DNA of 64,000 nt from Betaproteobacteria bacterium. Its GTDB lineage: Bacteria > Bdellovibrionota_B > Oligoflexia > Silvanigrellales > Silvanigrellaceae. The translations under genes were made by a program, and so were the position numbers. The DNA lies in NCBI GenBank assembly GCA_016868315.1, contig VGHE01000006.1:1-64000 (forward strand), given 5' to 3'. Shown one piece after another: positions 53,080-62,466 of the stretch (position 1 is its first letter; each line of letters starts with the position of its first letter). Below the pieces are notes generated by a model, which did not search any database, was not told the DNA's origin, and saw nothing but the letters and a program-made list of their open reading frames with translations.

Positions 53080-55190
53080 ATGAGCTTCAACCTTCTTTTG
53101 GTAGACGAGGGTTGGGTGTGCCACTCGGCAAGATTCCTCTGAGCCAGCTGCCTACAAGACTCCACTTTCTCATCTGTAACCTCACCTTCATGATTGCGTA
53201 TACTCGAGAGCTTTGCACCGTGCTTCAAACCCAGCTGATAGATTTCCTTAACTCGCTCAAGCTGCAATTGCCGGGAGAGCGAGAACGTTTCGTAGCGGCC
53301 TTCCATGGTCAGCAGAACTGTTTCAGCGAGACAGGCATAGACACTGGGTTTGGGCAGTCCGATATCCACGTTCATACGCACTGGACCAGGCAAATCAATT
53401 TCACCACTCTCGATGAGCAGAACATCCGGACGACGCCGCGCCTCTTCAGGACGGATGTCCAATGGGCGTGAACAATCACAGATCACAGCGCCAGGCTTCA
53501 CCCGCATAATGTCTAAAACTTGGCCGCGCTGATTCGAGGTTGCTGTGACTATCAAGTCCGTATCTTCCAGCTCTTCGTTGGGATCTGTGCGCACATGCAC
53601 CACAGTGCGGGGTGACAATTGCTTGAGTTCATCACGGAGCTCAAGGAGCTTATCTGCACGGGGCGCAACGATAACTATTTCATTTGCAACCATCGAAAGC
53701 AGCTGTGCCGATACGCGACCAATACTTCCAGTGGCTCCCAAAACCATAACTTTCATTTTCAGCTGACCGTGCTGATCTTCGCTCTTCACGAATCCCATAC
53801 GCTGAACCATCATCCTTGCTGCCCAAAGAGTTGCCGCAGCTGAGTAGGAATTGCCTGTCGTAACCGGAATCGGTGATCTGCGTGCCACGGTGACACCCGA
53901 ATCACCAATCACCTTCGTGTAGGCGCCGAGTCCAATCATTAGAGCGCCACGGCGGTGTGCATCCTCTGCCGCTGCAACGAGCTGATCGTAGATAAAGTTT
54001 TCATCCATGCGAAGCATCGCACGTGGCGTTGCACACAAGGCATAGATGTCGCAGATGACTTCTTGTCCGGTCAGTTCACTACGAGCAAAGCTCAGCTCTC
54101 CATAGCGAAAGACGGGTATGCGTGCCATCGATGATTCGGCGAGTGAAACAATTTTTTTGGGTACGGTTCTAAGAAAAGAAAATCCAGGAGTGAGGGAAAG
54201 ATGTTTCACACTCAACGGATGAATGATGAATGCACAGCGGCGAGGTACGTGTGTGGACCCTTGCCAGCGTCTGGGTTCAATCCGCAGACCTTCAATCATT
54301 TCGAGTGCAAACTCGCCGATCTCCAATGAGCTCCGCTGACTTATGCGCACCTGATCCATAATTGCCGTGGTCAGGCCAAACGACCACATCTGTTCGGGTA
54401 TTCTGAGCGACGCTGCCTCAGGTGCAAACTCGATGATATGAGCAACTTTGAAGCGCTCGAGTTTTTCACGCTGCTGTTGTGTGAGAAAATCTGTGAACAC
54501 AACCTTGCCTTCAAAAACTTCTGGCTGCTCGATATCACCAAGCAAAGCTGAATAAGTGACGAACACGTCACAGCCAAAAATCCAGCGATTCATCCATTTA
54601 CTTGTGTGCCGTCGCATCCAGTCAGAAAAGATATGTTTTCCGACAATCACCCTGGATGCCAATAAGGTCGTTACCATCGAGAAGAATCTGTTTATCTGGA
54701 TTTTGCTGCGCAAGAGGCTCGGGACACCGAAAAGAAAAAGAGGATCTGCAGACTGAATTATAGCACCACCCTCAATGAAAGATTCAGCAAACGGTGTATA
54801 AAGCGCAGTGTGAAAAAGGACTTTTTTTCTTTTAAAGAAGTGCGGTTCTTCTCGTAAAAACTTTCGCAGCGTCCAGTTTCCAAAAAGTGTAATGAGGTCA
54901 ACCCCTGTATACACTGGAGTTCTGTCTGCAAAACGAATCAGATCTCTCGTGGGATGATGAAGAACTTCCCGGTTCCCAAAGACAGCCTTGTCGCGAACAC
55001 CACTCAGTACAAAAGCATCAACCTCACCGTCGAGTTCATGAAAGATGTGATGTGCTGCCGAGAAGTCCCAACCAATACGCATTTCCGTGATTTCAAAATC
55101 TATTCCACCCAGGCTGATACTTCCCACGACATCATTGCCTTGCTCGAGGAAGTTGAGCACAACAATCCGACGCAGTTTGTTGACTGTCAT
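53076..55190 (-). CDS. Acyl-ACP-reductase-like protein with extra N-terminal domain
   Basis: 704 aa. Residues about 325-640 follow the pattern of cyanobacterial long-chain acyl-ACP reductase: RCAFIIHPLSVKH, an internal Cys in YALCATPRAML aligning with the catalytic Cys, ALMIGLGAYTKVI, VTTGNSYSAAATLW, then Rossmann VMVLGATGSIGRVSAQLL. AAR makes fatty aldehyde from acyl-ACP. The N-terminal 300 residues are not recognised and could be a second enzyme. Overlaps ATGA with both neighbours, tying it to a lipid kinase and a BtaA-like enzyme. Confidence 0.7.
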   Translation of the reverse strand: MTVNKLRRIVVLNFLEQGNDVVGSISLGGIDFEITEMRIGWDFSAAHHIFHELDGEVDAFVLSGVRDKAVFGNREVLHHPTRDLIRFADRTPVYTGVDLITLFGNWTLRKFLREEPHFFKRKKVLFHTALYTPFAESFIEGGAIIQSADPLFLFGVPSLLRSKIQINRFFSMVTTLLASRVIVGKHIFSDWMRRHTSKWMNRWIFGCDVFVTYSALLGDIEQPEVFEGKVVFTDFLTQQQREKLERFKVAHIIEFAPEAASLRIPEQMWSFGLTTAIMDQVRISQRSSLEIGEFALEMIEGLRIEPRRWQGSTHVPRRCAFIIHPLSVKHLSLTPGFSFLRTVPKKIVSLAESSMARIPVFRYGELSFARSELTGQEVICDIYALCATPRAMLRMDENFIYDQLVAAAEDAHRRGALMIGLGAYTKVIGDSGVTVARRSPIPVTTGNSYSAAATLWAARMMVQRMGFVKSEDQHGQLKMKVMVLGATGSIGRVSAQLLSMVANEIVIVAPRADKLLELRDELKQLSPRTVVHVRTDPNEELEDTDLIVTATSNQRGQVLDIMRVKPGAVICDCSRPLDIRPEEARRRPDVLLIESGEIDLPGPVRMNVDIGLPKPSVYACLAETVLLTMEGRYETFSLSRQLQLERVKEIYQLGLKHGAKLSSIRNHEGEVTDEKVESCRQLAQRNLAEWHTQPSSTKRRLKLI

Positions 55191-56134
55191 GCGACTGAAC
55201 CTCCTGCAGTCAAAAGCGATAGAGCACCTTTGTGAACGCTGAAGCGCATCACGGAGTCCATCTCAAATGCCTCCCCATCGGCAAAGAAGAGTTGCTCGCG
55301 GCCGTCGGAAGCGCGTACGAGAAGAGATTCAGTTGTAAGACGCTCCGATAAGATGGGCTCCACCTCCATGCGCAATGCGGTCAGTGAACGCAGCAGATCA
55401 AAGGGGGTCTTTGCTTTCAAAAAAAGTATATCGAAACAACCGTCTGACGTGCTGGCATTGGGTGCTACCGTCAGGTTGCCACCCAGACGAGGCTGATTAC
55501 AGATAAAAACATTGCTGAAGAGCCCGGAGAATGAACCCTGCGGAGACTCAATCTCATAATGCCTCAGATAGGCTCTCCGCCCAATAATCGTGCCCGCTGC
55601 AAGAGCCGTGTAGATGTTGCTACCAGCGGCTTCGGCTGCCCTTTTAAACAAGGGTGAGAATTGCCTTGCCTTGTTGAAGTCGCGTGTCAGGAAGGCTCCG
55701 ACACCTAATCCGCCCACAGTCGTAAAATTAATTCCGTTACAACTGAGCACATCCACTTGTCGCAAGACGCGGCGGGTTAGAGCTGATTGGAGTGAAAGCA
55801 CGTCGGGTGTGTATCCCCAGTGGGATGCAAAATCATTCGCTGTACCGAGAGGAAGAACGACAACTGCATGCTGAGTTTCCATGAGAGCCTGCAACGCGCA
55901 TTGCAACGTTCCGTCGCCACCCGCAATAACGAGATCTTCATGCAAGGGGATGCTGCGAATAAGCTCGTGCATTTCGTTCGGCGACGCCGGAGCATGCAAG
56001 GTCACAGGCCAGCGTGGCAAACCGGCGCGCAGAGCCAGCGCAAGGCGATCCCTGTGCGCACGACCTGCAGCAGAGTTCATGATGACATGACACATCCGCG
56101 CCGACGCTGCCGCTTTTCGCTTGTCCACAGACAT
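55187..56134 (-). CDS. Diacylglycerol/sphingosine kinase-family lipid kinase
   Basis: 315 aa from the ATG at 56134 (an in-frame GTG lies four codons earlier). DAGK catalytic motif VIAGGDGTLQCALQALM, VLPLGTANDFA, and a conserved TTVGGLGVGAFLTRDFN; later DGCFDILF and FADGEAFE. Cytoplasmic enzymes of this family phosphorylate diacylglycerol or related lipids. First gene of the lipid operon, with a promoter-like sequence upstream at 56232-56260. Confidence 0.85.
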   Translation of the reverse strand: MSVDKRKAAASARMCHVIMNSAAGRAHRDRLALALRAGLPRWPVTLHAPASPNEMHELIRSIPLHEDLVIAGGDGTLQCALQALMETQHAVVVLPLGTANDFASHWGYTPDVLSLQSALTRRVLRQVDVLSCNGINFTTVGGLGVGAFLTRDFNKARQFSPLFKRAAEAAGSNIYTALAAGTIIGRRAYLRHYEIESPQGSFSGLFSNVFICNQPRLGGNLTVAPNASTSDGCFDILFLKAKTPFDLLRSLTALRMEVEPILSERLTTESLLVRASDGREQLFFADGEAFEMDSVMRFSVHKGALSLLTAGGSVA

Positions 56135-56231
56135 CCCTAACCCCACGCCCTACACTCTGAGGAACAACCTCAGTGCCGTTTCGGAAAAGCGGACTCTGAC
56201 TTGAGCTGAAGTGTAATTAAATTACTGCAAT

Positions 56232-56260
56232 AATTTAGTTATTTTTTAATTTTTTATCAA
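56232..56260 (-). promoter_or_regulatory. Sigma70-type promoter for the lipid operon
   Basis: On the minus strand, -35 TTGATA (56255-56260), 17-base spacer, -10 TAAATT (56232-56237) in a very A/T-rich stretch. The -35 overlaps the last codons of the rsmB-like gene. It gives a leader of about 90 bases. Confidence 0.5.
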
Positions 56261-57676
56261 CTGACTGGCTGTATCCAAAAACCCCAGCCTTGCTGCAAAC
56301 ATGGTATCTGAATCCTGAATTGGTGCGCCCAACAGAGTTTGAGTGGCGTGCTGCAATTGAAGTTGCGGAGCGTTCCGAGCAACAAAAGCATCTACGATGT
56401 CCTCATTCTCTTCAACGCACCAACTGCATGTTCCGTAAACCAACGCGCCACCCGGGCGAACTCGCCGAGCCGCCTGCGTTACCAACTTCAACTGCAGTTC
56501 GTGCAATCCTCGTCGAGCCTCGGAATCCGAAATACGCAGACGCGCGTCGGGGTTACGGCGCCAAGTTCCAGAGGACGAACACGGTGCATCAACCAGCACA
56601 GCATCGAATCCAGCCTGAAGGTGGACTTCCTTTCCAAATTTGGGGAGCTCATCACCATTCCAAACGAGAGTACGGACGTTGTGAAATCCGGCGCGCTGGC
56701 AGCGTCTCTTTGCCTCTTCCAGTTTGTGACTGCGGATGTCCGACGCATAAAGCGCCCCTTTGCCGCGCAACGCTGCAGCCAAAGCAACAGTCTTACCCCC
56801 ACCACCTGCACAGGCATCCCAAATCTTCTGACCAGGCTGTGCCCCAACCGATTGAGCAATCTGCTGGCTGGCACCATCCTGAACCTCAAACAGACCTGCT
56901 TTAAAGGAAGCGCATTGATAGACACCAAAATTTCCACTCACCAGAGCCGATTGCCCTTCTGCAATCCATTTAACTTCCAGGTCGTGTGACGCGAGATCTT
57001 GAACTACCTCGTTGCATCGCTCGGGATGATTCAGACGAATCCACAGCGGTGGACGGACGTTTTGCAACCTAAGAAATTCGAGCAATTGCTCTGCTGTCCA
57101 TGCACTCCGCGCAAGACGCTGATACAACGCAGGAGCCCATGCGGGAGGAATTCCATGAGCCAAAAGAATCAACGGCAGCTGATTCTCTATCGAACTCGAA
57201 TCAACCTTAATTCTTTCCACAAAGACACGCTCAAGTGCAGCTCGAAACTCCCCCTGCGGTGAAAACTCTTGCGCTGTTGAATCGGAATTCTGAAAAGCAC
57301 AGTCAACAACCTTTTCAGGAGAAAGCGCCTGTAGTGCTGCCCACAGGTCTTTCTCTGTGGAGATCTTTTCGGAGAAAGAATGGATTTGTTCCGTCTGCTT
57401 TTTTTCAGTTTGCCCGAAAAAGAATTGGGTACTCGAAAACCCTTTCTCCCTCGAAAGAAATTCTTCGAAGAGAAGAGTCGTGACCGCGCGTGCTGCTGCA
57501 AAAAACACGTCGCTGTAGAAGCGCCTGTCTTGGCTTCCAAAGCTCTTTTCGGCGCGCAACGCCTCGGCCAGCCATCGATCGAGTTGGCGCGGAGCAGGCG
57601 CTCCTACGTAGTCTTTCCAAAGCCGAGCTGCATGCTTGAGACGATTCACATCTCTTTGCGTTGCTTCCCGTCTCAA
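56246..57676 (-). CDS. rsmB: RsmB/NOP2-type rRNA m5C methyltransferase
   Basis: 476 aa. SAM-dependent cytosine-C5 RNA methylase. DACAGGGGKT (SAM site), VDAPCSSSGTWRRNPD (catalytic Cys region), and GALVYGTCSWCVEENE (second Cys) are in order near residues 285-425. The N-terminal 250 residues are helical, and the first part could be the NusB-like domain of RsmB. RsmB (16S C967) is the likeliest but not the only choice. The start overlaps the der stop by ATGA. Confidence 0.8.
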   Translation of the reverse strand: MRREATQRDVNRLKHAARLWKDYVGAPAPRQLDRWLAEALRAEKSFGSQDRRFYSDVFFAAARAVTTLLFEEFLSREKGFSSTQFFFGQTEKKQTEQIHSFSEKISTEKDLWAALQALSPEKVVDCAFQNSDSTAQEFSPQGEFRAALERVFVERIKVDSSSIENQLPLILLAHGIPPAWAPALYQRLARSAWTAEQLLEFLRLQNVRPPLWIRLNHPERCNEVVQDLASHDLEVKWIAEGQSALVSGNFGVYQCASFKAGLFEVQDGASQQIAQSVGAQPGQKIWDACAGGGGKTVALAAALRGKGALYASDIRSHKLEEAKRRCQRAGFHNVRTLVWNGDELPKFGKEVHLQAGFDAVLVDAPCSSSGTWRRNPDARLRISDSEARRGLHELQLKLVTQAARRVRPGGALVYGTCSWCVEENEDIVDAFVARNAPQLQLQHATQTLLGAPIQDSDTMFAARLGFLDTASQLIKN

Positions 57677-59160
57677 GTATCAACCTCATCATCGTAAACA
57701 ATTTCGGTCTCGTCGTACTCAAAGGTCTCCGTGCCATCGGCACGATCCTCATCCCACTCCAAGTCAAAACGTGCCTTTGGCATCTCCAGCAGATCTTCCT
57801 CGGGCTTCGATCCGTGCGCCTTGCGTGAACGCTCACGCAAAAACAGGCTGATGGGGATTTCCTTGAATCCAAAATGCTCCCGAAACTCGTTTTCGAGAAA
57901 GCGGCGATAGCTGAAATGCACATCTTTTGGATCGGAACAAAAAATAACAAACCTTGGGGGAGAAACGCCCACCTGAGTCATGTAGAAGAACTTAATGCGC
58001 CGTGAGCGGTTCTTGGTCAACGGTGGCGTGTGTTTCTCAAGAATCATGCGCAACGCTTTGTTGAGCTCGGAAGTGCTGATGCGCTTGCGACTCTGGTCAT
58101 ACATTTGAATGCAGGTCGGAAGAATCCTGCTTACACGCTGATTTTCTTCTGCACTTGTAAAAAGCGTTGGCGCATAGCGAATATAGCGCAGAGCCACGTG
58201 CAATTCTTCCTGATAACGATTGATGGTCGTTGATGTCTTATCTTGCACCAAATCCCACTTGTTCACGACAATAAGAATGGGCTTGCGCATTTCGAACGCA
58301 TATCCAGCAACGCGGGCATCGCCCTCTGTGGGTCCTTCGTCGGCATTGATAACGAGCACCGCCACATCGCATTCTTCAAGACAAGCCACCGAGCGCAGCG
58401 CAGAATATTTTTCGAGACGATCGGTCATGCGGCTTTTGCGGCGGATCCCGGCTGTGTCGAGAACTTTAAATTCTCGATTGAAGGCACGCACAGTGATATC
58501 GACGACGTCTCGCGTTGTTCCAGGTCGTGCATCGACGATGCTGCGCACTTCTCCTGCAAGCCGATTGAGAATCGATGACTTTCCGACGTTGGGTCTACCA
58601 ATGATCGCTAACTTAATTTGTTCTTCTGCCTCTTCAGGAAGCTGCGGCTTTGCCTTGATCATCTCAACGGCAGTTTCGAGCAGCTCTCCCACTCCGCGTG
58701 AGTGTTCCGCGCTGATAGCAAATAGATGTTCAACACCGAGCTTGCGGAAGTCCTCGGCGAGGTGGTCATCTTTAGGAAGGTCGCATTTGTTTGCAGCAAC
58801 GACGAAAAATTTGTCGGCTCGACGCAGCCTGCGGATCAGATCAGAGTCGACCGGATGGAGTCCCTCGCGCGCGTCGGTCACGAAGATAACAACGTCCGCT
58901 TCCTCAATGGCCAACTCCGCCTGCTCAACCAATTGCTTCTTAATATTGTCCTGCGAAGTTGGCTCAAATCCGCCTGTATCGCACAAATAAAAGGAAGTCC
59001 CGGAAAACTCGGCGCGCGAAAAGATGCGATCCCGAGTCACGCCTGGCTCGTCGTGAACCAGACTCTTTCGCTGCTTCACAATGCGGTTGAAAAGTGTGCT
59101 TTTGCCAACGTTGGGACGTCCCACAATGGCAATCAGGCGTGTGTATGTGCGAGCTGGCAT
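57673..59160 (-). CDS. der: Ribosome-assembly GTPase Der (EngA)
   Basis: 495 aa. Tandem G domains: GRPNVGKSTLFNRI with NKCD in the first, GRPNVGKSSILNRL with NKWD in the second, followed by a KH-like domain (PPRFVIFCSDPKDVHFSYRRF). Needed for 50S subunit maturation. An acidic C-terminal tail (ETEIVYDDEVDT) extends past the usual end. Confidence 0.97.
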   Translation of the reverse strand: MPARTYTRLIAIVGRPNVGKSTLFNRIVKQRKSLVHDEPGVTRDRIFSRAEFSGTSFYLCDTGGFEPTSQDNIKKQLVEQAELAIEEADVVIFVTDAREGLHPVDSDLIRRLRRADKFFVVAANKCDLPKDDHLAEDFRKLGVEHLFAISAEHSRGVGELLETAVEMIKAKPQLPEEAEEQIKLAIIGRPNVGKSSILNRLAGEVRSIVDARPGTTRDVVDITVRAFNREFKVLDTAGIRRKSRMTDRLEKYSALRSVACLEECDVAVLVINADEGPTEGDARVAGYAFEMRKPILIVVNKWDLVQDKTSTTINRYQEELHVALRYIRYAPTLFTSAEENQRVSRILPTCIQMYDQSRKRISTSELNKALRMILEKHTPPLTKNRSRRIKFFYMTQVGVSPPRFVIFCSDPKDVHFSYRRFLENEFREHFGFKEIPISLFLRERSRKAHGSKPEEDLLEMPKARFDLEWDEDRADGTETFEYDETEIVYDDEVDT

Positions 59161-59181
59161 TTATAACCTCAGAGGCAAGAA

Positions 59182-60267
59182 CTATTTTTCGGCTTTCGCC
59201 GCTTCCCCGGGCAGGGGTACTGCAGGAACCACGGGTAGCGCAGTTTTCCAGAGCTCGGCCAGATCCTGTTCAACCTCCTCGGGTTGACCATTCCACACAG
59301 CCGAGTGTGCACCTTTATTAAAGACCTTTACACGGAACACATTTTCCTTTGGCAGAGCCGCAACAACCTGACCAGAAACCTCAGGCTGGACAATATCATC
59401 GTTCACGGAGTTGTAGACGTAAGTTGGAACAGTCACATTCGCAGCAGCATCGACCGGACGACAGCTTTCAAAATCGGCACGTGCACGCTTGCCTGCAAGC
59501 CAAACACCCGCATTGATGAAGGCCTGGGGCACATTGGGTTTCTTCGGTGTATTGAGCGTAAGCTGTTCTACCGACGGAATAGGATTTTCGAGAACCAGCG
59601 CATAGATGCTGCGGCTGTTGTTCTGTGATTCTTCAGGCATCAATTTGCCGGCTGCGTTGAGCAAAGCCATACTGCCCATCGATGTTCCGTGCGCCAGAAT
59701 TCGGCGACCTGGGAACTGCTCTTTGAGCGCATTCACAACAGCAATCACATCGAACTGTTCACGACATCCATAGCTGGCTCCGAGATTATTGTGATGTGAG
59801 AGGCCATGGTTACTGAGGTCCATCGCTACAAGTTGAAAACCAAGTCGCTGCGCCATTTTGAAATAGCGCGTGCCATGCATGTGCGTTCCAGAAACGCCAT
59901 GGACGTGAAAAAAGATCGGCATAACGTCGAGTTTCTCACGCTGCTCGGGAGCGATATTGTCGTAGACTTTGTAATGGATCCTCTCACCGGTAGGATTATT
60001 TACATAGTAACTCTGACCCGGAAGGTTAAGTGATTCCTGGCAACTCAAATCCACGGGCTTTTTACCCGGGCCGCCATCGCGCAAATCGGCGTATGCCCAT
60101 TCGTTCATCCACTTCGTACACTCGATGGTCTCGACCTTCGTCCACTTTTCGCGGGGCTTGAACGGAAAAATCAGTAGGTCACTCAAATAGAACAAGGCTC
60201 CGACAACAACTGCCGTAATAAACGTAACGACTGCGGCGACAATAAGGGGGAGTCTCGAACGCATCAT
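59182..60267 (-). CDS. Membrane-anchored alpha/beta hydrolase
   Basis: 361 aa. N-terminal transmembrane segment (residues about 7-33). Nucleophile elbow AHGTSMGSMAL (GxSxG), FFHVHGVSGTHMHGTRYF oxyanion region, late His in FNKGAHSAVWNG and an acid in YVYNSVNDDIV complete the triad. Resembles BEM46-like serine hydrolases. Substrate unknown. Coupled by ATGA to the glycosyltransferase-like gene upstream, 21 bases before der. Confidence 0.8.
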   Translation of the reverse strand: MMRSRLPLIVAAVVTFITAVVVGALFYLSDLLIFPFKPREKWTKVETIECTKWMNEWAYADLRDGGPGKKPVDLSCQESLNLPGQSYYVNNPTGERIHYKVYDNIAPEQREKLDVMPIFFHVHGVSGTHMHGTRYFKMAQRLGFQLVAMDLSNHGLSHHNNLGASYGCREQFDVIAVVNALKEQFPGRRILAHGTSMGSMALLNAAGKLMPEESQNNSRSIYALVLENPIPSVEQLTLNTPKKPNVPQAFINAGVWLAGKRARADFESCRPVDAAANVTVPTYVYNSVNDDIVQPEVSGQVVAALPKENVFRVKVFNKGAHSAVWNGQPEEVEQDLAELWKTALPVVPAVPLPGEAAKAEK

Positions 60268-62414
60268 TCTTTCCTTTCTGCGGGAGTGACCGGGGCAACA
60301 CCGGGCGGGGGGTTGGAACTTTCAACAGCGATCTTAGCTATTTCAACTCTTTCACCACAAGCACAGGGTTCCGCCGCAGCAAAAGACCTGTTTGGTGCAC
60401 GATTCTCGAGATACAAAACCGAGACATCCCCTATCCCCTGTTCCAGAGGTGAGTGACGGAGTTCTCTCGGATAGGGGCGACTCGTCAAGAAATAATCTAA
60501 AATTTCATGCGTCCGAGGATTGGGTTGGGGAACCCACCAGTGTCTCAGAGGAACTCTATAGATATCAAAGGCCTGAAACTCGCGGCGGGCAAACTCCAGG
60601 TCGCCAACATCAAGAAAGAAGGCATCGAAAGCGGCCGCAGCCGAAGCATCGGCCGGCCGGATGAAGTCTGCCCCCTGAATGTCGTGGGCATACCAAGCAA
60701 TGGGCCAGGTCGAATCTCCGGACATCGTCACACGCGGAAATCGCCCAGAAACATTGTTCACGTTTACCCAACGCTGGCGAATCGCCTTTATCGCTGGAGT
60801 AGTCTGGGTGAACACCAGCCGCTCCATCGGATTCGCAGCCTCAGGAAAAGAGACGCGGACAGCCTTCCAAGCGCCGAACGCAAGCAGAAGAGCGGTCGAA
60901 ACCAGAGTAAGGCGCTGCGCCCGGGCGATGAAGCGCCCTTCTGCAGCAGCAACGGCACCCTTCATCTCAGAATCCAGAGGAGCATCAGTGAGAGTATTAT
61001 GGTTGAAAAAGTTCCTTGTGCCTGCCAGCAAGCGGCCAATCTCAAGACCTGCCAAAGCCACGAAGGGCATCAAAATGTAGATGAGCAACCATGGAACCTT
61101 CTCTCCGACGTAGGAGTAGATTCCGAGCATGCCGGTTACCCACCACCACAAAAACGCATCAAGAAAACGACGCAAGCGCGCATTAGCTAAAACGGCGAAC
61201 GCCCCCAACAGGGCGATTGAGAGCAACTGCATCAGGTGCCGTGAATGAGAAATATGCAACTTCTTGGCAATCCCAGAAACCACGCTGCTGGTCTTTTCGC
61301 TGGCCAGACCATTGAGGCAGGTCTCTGAAAAACTGCAGCTCTCAGGGGTGAAACCCAACCGAGGCAGAGCCACGGATGCAAGCAGCAGTGCAGAGAAAAT
61401 AAACACAACACGTGGAGTATTGAGGAGCGACAACGGGAAGCGCAAAGCCGCTCGAGCGGTGTTTTTTGCTGACAAGCTGACACTGCGCATCCATGCACAC
61501 ATCAATGCAGGAATGAGCGCGAACTCATAATTCAACAAAAGAGGAAAATGATAGTCGAACGGTCCATCAATACGTCGCTTTTGGTTTTGATCCCACCAAT
61601 ACAGCAAACTCTCACGATAGAGTCCATCAATCACTCCGTGCCAGGCACCCTTTGAATGACGGAAGAAGCTCGAATAAAAAACAACATAAATGAAAACAAA
61701 GACCGAGACACAATTCACTATAAGCGCAGCGCGATCTGACCAGGCTGTCAGTGGTCGATAACCCCCGCGTAGGTCGTTCAAGTCATCAAGTCCGCTGCGG
61801 CGCACGAGCCAAAGGACAGAAGCTATGCCCAAGAGCCAGACAAAGACATGCAAATAAGCATTCTCTTTGTTGCAGAATTGCATTGCTAGAAAGGCGGCTG
61901 CGACAACTGCTTGCCAAGGCTTGCCCCACCAATGATAGGCAAAGAAACTAGCAAGTGAAAGACCGATCCACAGTGAGTTGAAGGCATCTTCACGCAGGAA
62001 ACGTCCGAAGTACATGAACGTCGGACTTAGAAGTAAAAAGAGAGAAATAACCAGAGCTGTGCCGTTGCCGAGCGCTCGACGCCAAAACAAAGGCAACAAA
62101 ACAAGTAACACGTTGCAGGCCGCTGAGGGAAAACGAGCTGTGAAGTCATCGGAGCCGAAAATCGCCATGAAAGCGCCAACCAGGTAGTACAACACCGGGC
62201 CGTGCAAGAGCGCAGAATATTCGTGCGGATGCCCATCGGAGACGCGATGCGAATAATACGCATGCAAACTTTCATCATGGTGGTAGGGCTTGTCTGCAAG
62301 GAACAGGAAACGAGTCAGAACTGCAGCCAGTGCAATTAGGCCACAAACCAGAAACCAACCTTTGCCCTCAAGCAGTTTGTTCGTGATAGTCTTTCGAGTA
62401 TGTTCGCTGAACAT
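60264..62414 (-). CDS. Polytopic GT39-like membrane protein (TIGR03663 type)
   Basis: 716 aa with about 12 hydrophobic segments. The N-terminal loop PYHHDESLHAYYSHRVSDGH with acidic-His pattern, then HGPVLYYLVGAFMAIFGSDDFTARFPSA, is typical of dolichyl-phosphate-mannose-protein mannosyltransferase relatives (GT39/GT83), in particular the TIGR03663 group. Such enzymes move a sugar from a polyprenyl carrier to protein or lipid on the periplasmic side. Acceptor unknown. The stop overlaps the hydrolase start. Confidence 0.8.
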   Translation of the reverse strand: MFSEHTRKTITNKLLEGKGWFLVCGLIALAAVLTRFLFLADKPYHHDESLHAYYSHRVSDGHPHEYSALLHGPVLYYLVGAFMAIFGSDDFTARFPSAACNVLLVLLPLFWRRALGNGTALVISLFLLLSPTFMYFGRFLREDAFNSLWIGLSLASFFAYHWWGKPWQAVVAAAFLAMQFCNKENAYLHVFVWLLGIASVLWLVRRSGLDDLNDLRGGYRPLTAWSDRAALIVNCVSVFVFIYVVFYSSFFRHSKGAWHGVIDGLYRESLLYWWDQNQKRRIDGPFDYHFPLLLNYEFALIPALMCAWMRSVSLSAKNTARAALRFPLSLLNTPRVVFIFSALLLASVALPRLGFTPESCSFSETCLNGLASEKTSSVVSGIAKKLHISHSRHLMQLLSIALLGAFAVLANARLRRFLDAFLWWWVTGMLGIYSYVGEKVPWLLIYILMPFVALAGLEIGRLLAGTRNFFNHNTLTDAPLDSEMKGAVAAAEGRFIARAQRLTLVSTALLLAFGAWKAVRVSFPEAANPMERLVFTQTTPAIKAIRQRWVNVNNVSGRFPRVTMSGDSTWPIAWYAHDIQGADFIRPADASAAAAFDAFFLDVGDLEFARREFQAFDIYRVPLRHWWVPQPNPRTHEILDYFLTSRPYPRELRHSPLEQGIGDVSVLYLENRAPNRSFAAAEPCACGERVEIAKIAVESSNPPPGVAPVTPAERKE

Positions 62415-62466
62415 GAGCTAATTGTCCGTCCTATCAGTGCCCATCGGAGTAGCCAGATTGAGACAG

